Assembly (NCBI GenBank): GCA_013397845.1
Contig: VZTG01007794.1
Span: forward strand, 2,275,827 to 2,339,826
DNA: 64,000 bases
Direction of reading: 5' to 3'
DNA from: Melanocharis versteri
Taxonomy: Eukaryota; Chordata; Aves; Passeriformes; Melanocharitidae
The position numbers and the translations under genes were made by a program. The stretch's first letter is position 1, and each line of letters opens with the position of its first letter. The notes under the pieces are model-generated. The model made no database searches, was not told the origin of the DNA, and saw nothing but the letters and a program-made list of their open reading frames with translations. Positions 60,129-64,000 of the stretch are shown here, one piece after another.

Positions 60129-62386
60129 GTAAGTCTACCTACTGTTGCTTCAACACCTTCTCCCCTAATTAACCTTGAAACAAGGACGGTGATCAGATGA
60201 TCAGGGTTGAGGGCCCCAAATGCCATCCCTGACTTCGCTGCTGGCTGATGTTCTGGCCCTGATCATGTCTCCTAGACACTGTGGGCTTAGACACTATTGG
60301 CTTAGCTCTGATACCACCACACTGAGCCCCATGGAAGGGTGTTGCAGCCATAAGGGGGTGATGTTGGGTCAGTCCTGCATCCCAAAACTCCCACTTACGT
60401 TGCCAAGTCCCTGCAGCTTTATCCACCCAATGGTTTTCCATGGTTCTGCTTAGAAGCTGTGGGACCACAAATGATATAGCCATAATTTTGACTTCTAGGA
60501 ACCTCAGGACCTTTTGATCCTGTGGGGCTACCTTAGCTATTGTGTGTTGCATCCTGGATCTCTGCCTCCCACAGCTATCCAGATAGTCTGATTTAACAGT
60601 CCTGGGGAACTTGTGCTCTCCTGTGGTCTCAGTGTGCTGTTAACTGAGGACTCTGTCCCCTCCTACCTTCCTTGTTCTTGTGGCTCTACATGCAGCGTTT
60701 TTCAATGCCTTTTCTCACAGCTTCTCTTTTGGTCTCTTTCAGGCACTGTTGTTTGTCTTTTCGATTTTGCGTAAAGTTGCTTGGGACTATGGACGCCTGG
60801 CTCTGGTGACTGATGCTGACAGGTAAGCCTGGGAGAGTGGCAGGAGAATGAGATATGAGTAGTGCCCTTCTTTGCTGTGAGGCAGAAGGGATAAATCCCA
60901 TTTTCTGCACCTGAGCAGCTGGAGAGGAGAGGCAAATGTGCTGGTTGTATCCCCTGAGCTCCAGGAATAGGCAGAAATCCCTGCTTACTGGCTTTTTTGT
61001 TACAGCATCCTTCTCCCAACACACGGAGTGGTCCCCACTGGCTCCATACCGCTTATAGTCCCTTCAGTGACAGAGATGTGCAGGGGCCCTTACAGAGGAA
61101 CAGCAGATGGAGGGAGGAGAGGATCAAGAGGTCACAGGAAGGATGAGGGCTGCCACAGTAAAGGCTTTGTTAAGCCTCTCAAGGTGTCTTTGTGACTCTG
61201 CTGGATGCGGTTCTTGTTCAGAGCACGTGACAGTAGTATGCTGCTTTTCCAGGTGTGGTACTGCTGTGCTGATGTGAGCTTAGCTCACATCCCAAGTGCT
61301 GATGAATTGGTCTGGGTGTGGATCCTTCCTGCCCAATGCATTTGTGGGCTACAGTGTCTGTCAGCAAAAGCCGGGGCCCATTGGGGATGGCAGCTCCACA
61401 GCAAAGGGAGCACTCCCTGCGCAACAGTGGAAGGAGTTTTCTTCCAGCACCAAACGGAGAATTCTCCTGGTTTAGATTAGTGGTTCTGGATAGGGTTAGA
61501 CAAGCAGCTATGTCCCTGTGGCTCCTCTGCCCGTCCTTTCCTGGTCTGACTGAGGAAATCAGCTGTACAGAGGTAGTGGAAGGGAAACAAGGAGAAAGGA
61601 ATTATCGTAGGTGACCTCAGTGGAGAGAGGGCAGCAGGGTTAAGCAGTCTGGATCCAGGTGCTGGCAGGAAGCCACAGGGGCTGCACAGCTCTGGCCTCC
61701 AGTGGGGAGAGAGGGCTGGATTTTCTCGGAGGCAATGCCTGACCACCTTGGGTGCAAGGGGGTGCAAGCAGTGACTGTAGGCAGAAAGGCAGAGGGGTGC
61801 CGGCTGTTTGGAGAGGGAGAGGTGGTAAGCACAGGGAGAGGAGCAGCGTGGCTGTGGATCAAGCTGTGGATCAATGGGACTGTGGTTGCAGGGAGGAGCC
61901 CATGCTGCTTGGCTCATCCATGGGGTAGGATGAGAATTTCAAGAGGGGCATGCATATGTGTTTGTTGCCTGGGTGGGGAGGAGATGGGATGGGGAGCTTG
62001 GATGGCAGCCAGACAGTCCCAAAAGTCTCTCCTACCTGACCCCATCACTCAGGAGCTCCTTGCAAATGTCCATGGTATGAAGCCCGGTCACCTTCCCAGT
62101 GAAGCCAACTTCCCTTCAGCTGGCAGCAAAGCATTCTGCCCCTGGGCCAGTGGGTATTCCAGATTGCTGTGACTTGAGGTGTTGCTGGGCTCTGGAAGGA
62201 AGGTCTTCTCCAGCTTGACCATTGGCAGGTTTCTCTTCTTCAGGATGATGGGGAGCCATGTTGGATGCATAGTTCCCTGCAAAAGAGGAGAACTCAGCAC
62301 CTACTCCCGTGGTTGTAACCTCTCCCTTTCTGTTTCTGTGCCCCCAGGCGCCGACGCTGGGAGACGGAAAGAGAGGAGCGGGAATA
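59940..62386 (+). CDS. TMEM63B: TMEM63B, N-terminal part in three coding exons (gene continues off the right edge)
   Basis: TMEM63B belongs to the OSCA/TMEM63 family of stretch- and osmolarity-gated cation channels of the plasma membrane. The visible exons (59940-60128, 60743-60822, 62348-62386; 308 bases) encode residues 1-102 plus two bases of codon 103, out of roughly 830 in the family. Residues 31-89 read DYCYSARIRSTVLQGLPFGG... then FSILRKVAWDYGRLALVTDAD, which distinguishes TMEM63B from TMEM63A and TMEM63C. The first transmembrane segment spans about residues 50-72, so the N-terminus should be outside. Overlapping N-glycosylation sequons are at Asn25 and Asn26. The exon encoding the next conserved block (VASAMHGDSHDRYE in human) is not found before 64000. 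The head-to-head neighbour is MRPL14. Confidence 0.95.
60129..60742 (+). other. TMEM63B: TMEM63B intron between coding exons 1 and 2
   Basis: Phase-0 intron of 614 bases with canonical GTAAGT and a TTTTGGTCTCTTTCAG acceptor. Nothing else recognised in it. Confidence 0.9.
60743..60822 (+). CDS. TMEM63B: TMEM63B second coding exon (first transmembrane segment end)
   Basis: Eighty bases encoding residues 64-89 and the first two bases (AG) of codon 90. The peptide ALLFVFSILRKVAWDYGRLA plus LVTDAD differs from human TMEM63B at one position (V for L in LFLFS). It carries the second half of the first membrane helix and the conserved WDYGRLAL stretch. Donor is GACAG|GTAAGC, a strong site. Confidence 0.97.
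60823..62347 (+). other. TMEM63B: TMEM63B intron before the microexon
   Basis: Intron of 1,525 bases from GTAAGC to a strong pyrimidine-rich acceptor (CTCTCCCTTTCTGTTTCTGTGCCCCCAG). The tract resembles binding sites of polypyrimidine-tract-binding proteins, which would fit regulated use of the short exon that follows. No other feature is recognised. Confidence 0.85.
62348..62386 (+). CDS. TMEM63B: TMEM63B 39-nt microexon
   Basis: Thirty-nine bases between CCCCCAG and GTATGT encode RRRWETEREERE, completing Arg90 with the first base and giving the first two bases (TA, expected Tyr) of codon 103. Human TMEM63B has RLRRQERDRVEQEY at the same place and of the same length (14 residues counting the split codons). 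The exon is a multiple of three and has the same phase at both ends, so skipping it preserves the frame. The donor (GAATA|GTATGT) lacks G at -1 and is weak. In mammals an exon of this size at this place is alternatively spliced, as far as I recall. It encodes a charged intracellular segment after the first membrane helix. Confidence 0.9.
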
Positions 62387-64000
62387 GTATGTTGTTTTTT
62401 CAGGGTCTCATTTCTTCTCTCTTTCTTGCTCACAACATCTCTCCCCCTTTTTCTTGCAGCTCTCTTGCTTCTGAACTAATCGAAATGGCTGGGAGTTTGG
62501 GCATGAATTTGTGTCTCTCGGTGGATTTGTGCTCTTCTTTCCCTCCCCTTTGTGTCATCCACTACCACAGCCGAATGCACCCTGGTTTTCTCCTGGTAGC
62601 CCTTAAATGCTCCTCGAGAGCAGCAGTGCCAAGGAGCTCTCAGTCCTGACCAGGGCAGATGGTGCTGTATCACATACCCTGCTCTATCTGCTTGTGGCCA
62701 GCTATCCTGCCTTATGATGGAAGTAAACAAACCTGGTTGCCACAAGAGCTGTTCCCTTGCCAGCTGCAAGGGTAGGCAGGTGCACAAAGAGGATCTGGCA
62801 AGAGTACTCTGTCTTTCCTTTTTACCCGATGAGGCTGCTGGGACCAGGGCAACTGTTGGCCCTTTTCACTTGCCACCTAAACCCATACCCAGCAAGGCAG
62901 CACCTTTGATTTTCTCTCTTCCCCTGTGGAAGAAACCTTTTTGCCTCAGTGCTGCTGAAAGCATCCTTTGTCACCTTGGCTTGGTGTTGCCCATGAAGCC
63001 CTGCCATGGACTGTCCTCCCTGTTCTTACCTCTTTCTTGCTGCTTTTGTGGCTGAGAAAAGACCATCGCCCGTGCCTTGCTGACTTGTTGGGTGATACAT
63101 GCTGTGGAGGGGACGATCAGCTGGCAGTGCGCAGCCTGCCATGGTCACTCCAGCTACACTGATTTGTGTCTGAGGCCAGGGCAGCAAGCTGCAGCCTCCT
63201 TTTCCCACCTGAAAAGCCTCACCACTTGCAAAGCAGGGGCCTGCTACTGCCTTCAAGGGGGTACAAGAATGTGCCTGTTTTTGCAGCTGATCCGTGCCCT
63301 CAGGAGCAGAGCAGTTGAAGTTGTGAAAACAGAACTGGTGGTCACTGTGGTATATGGCACAGAGGGGACCTCTCGCTCATGCTTGAGTGCTTCACTTGTG
63401 GTTGGCCCTGCTTCAGGTGTGTCTGGTAACTTCTCACTGCTAACATCTTGTGGGGGAAGTAAGGCAGAGGTAGTAGAGCCATCATGCTCAGGATTTTTTA
63501 GGGGGCTGCTTCATTTATCCTCACAAGTGCTTGTCTCTCTCCAGGGGGCCACTTCTTCCTGCTCCTGTTTTTCATTTGAGCTTGCTGGAGCAAGCTGCTC
63601 CACACACACCATGCATACCACCCCCAAAGCTACTGCGTGAGCTGGGACAGTGTTAGCAGCCAGAAGCCTCCAAAAACCTGTGGAACTCAGTGAGGAAGTC
63701 TCATTCTGTCTGTGCTCCTTCAAGGCTAATGGCACATTCCCATCCCAGCTGTTCTCTGTTGGGGGGTGCAGTGACAGGTGATGGGTTAGGAACACCTATA
63801 TGTCACCTGGTGCTCCCAGCCCCTGAATGTACAGCATTGTTCTTTGCGGGAGAGGGCATCCTCCTCTGATATGCTCTCTTTCCATGAGAACCACCAAGTG
63901 CCCTTGTCCTGCTGCTTGTCAGAGCTTGCAGTAGCCATCAACAGTCTCAGTTGGCAACTCAGTCTGCACTGGGAGGTCATAGCAACCCACTTGCACCTCT
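62387..64000 (+). other. TMEM63B: TMEM63B intron after the microexon, runs off the window
   Basis: The T-rich stretch directly after the donor (GTATGTTGTTTTTTC) is of the kind bound by TIA1-type proteins that help weak donors. No further TMEM63B exon is recognised: nothing in the remaining 1.6 kb resembles the conserved sequence that should follow. Another acceptor-like site with a long T/C tract ends at 62459 but leads into unrelated sequence. Confidence 0.8.

Noticed and set aside
62460..62649. Possible further TMEM63B exon after a strong acceptor at 62459, in frame with the microexon
   Set aside because: The peptide (YSLASELIEMAG...) does not resemble the strongly conserved sequence expected next, and no good donor follows.
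1..64000. Bacterial operons, CRISPR arrays, tRNA or rRNA genes
   Set aside because: Codon patterns, introns, CR1 copies and CpG structure show vertebrate nuclear DNA; no regularly spaced direct repeats with unique spacers and no tRNA or rRNA sequence were seen.

Overview
The window is vertebrate nuclear DNA, most likely from a bird. It holds CR1 retrotransposon copies with the typical avian 3' end, a solo LTR of a type common in bird genomes, and two intron-bearing genes in the arrangement known from the VEGFA-MRPL14-TMEM63B-CAPN11 neighbourhood of amniotes (human 6p21.1). I see no bacterial, phage, plasmid or CRISPR features. Nearly all long open frames are chance frames in non-coding DNA, GC-rich repeats or frames read through runs of N.

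Layout. Positions 1-20.35 kb: no supportable gene. This stretch lies beyond the 3' end of MRPL14 and by synteny should be part of the VEGFA-MRPL14 intergenic interval. It contains a GC-rich island with a 52/53-bp minisatellite running into a small assembly gap (6.7-6.98 kb), a (CCTT)n tract, a GGGAAT/GATGCG hexanucleotide array at 9.1 kb, and several AT-rich blocks that look like conserved non-coding elements but cannot be proven here. Positions 20.84-23.1 kb: both coding exons of MRPL14 (mitochondrial ribosomal protein uL14m) on the minus strand; together they give a complete 146-residue protein. Positions 23.1-29.8 kb: MRPL14 intron 1, with one CR1 fragment. Positions 29.8-30.8 kb: a CpG island interrupted by a 366-base gap, the probable shared promoter of MRPL14 (leftward) and TMEM63B (rightward). 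Positions 30.8-59.9 kb: TMEM63B intron 1, about 29 kb, with a CR1 3' end, a solo LTR and older LINE relics, one keeping a recognisable reverse-transcriptase segment. Positions 59.9-62.4 kb: the first three coding exons of TMEM63B on the plus strand (residues 1-102 and two bases of codon 103), including a frame-preserving 39-nt microexon. The remaining exons lie beyond the right edge.

The two genes probably share a promoter but have unrelated roles: MRPL14 is a core protein of the mitochondrial large ribosomal subunit, and TMEM63B is a plasma-membrane OSCA/TMEM63 mechanosensitive channel. The most useful observations are the TMEM63B microexon with its weak donor, a minimal uORF ending two bases before the TMEM63B start, a species-variable Asn-rich N-terminus, the gap inside the promoter, and the alternating-period minisatellite next to the other gap. 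I did not find convincing evidence of a new biological system.
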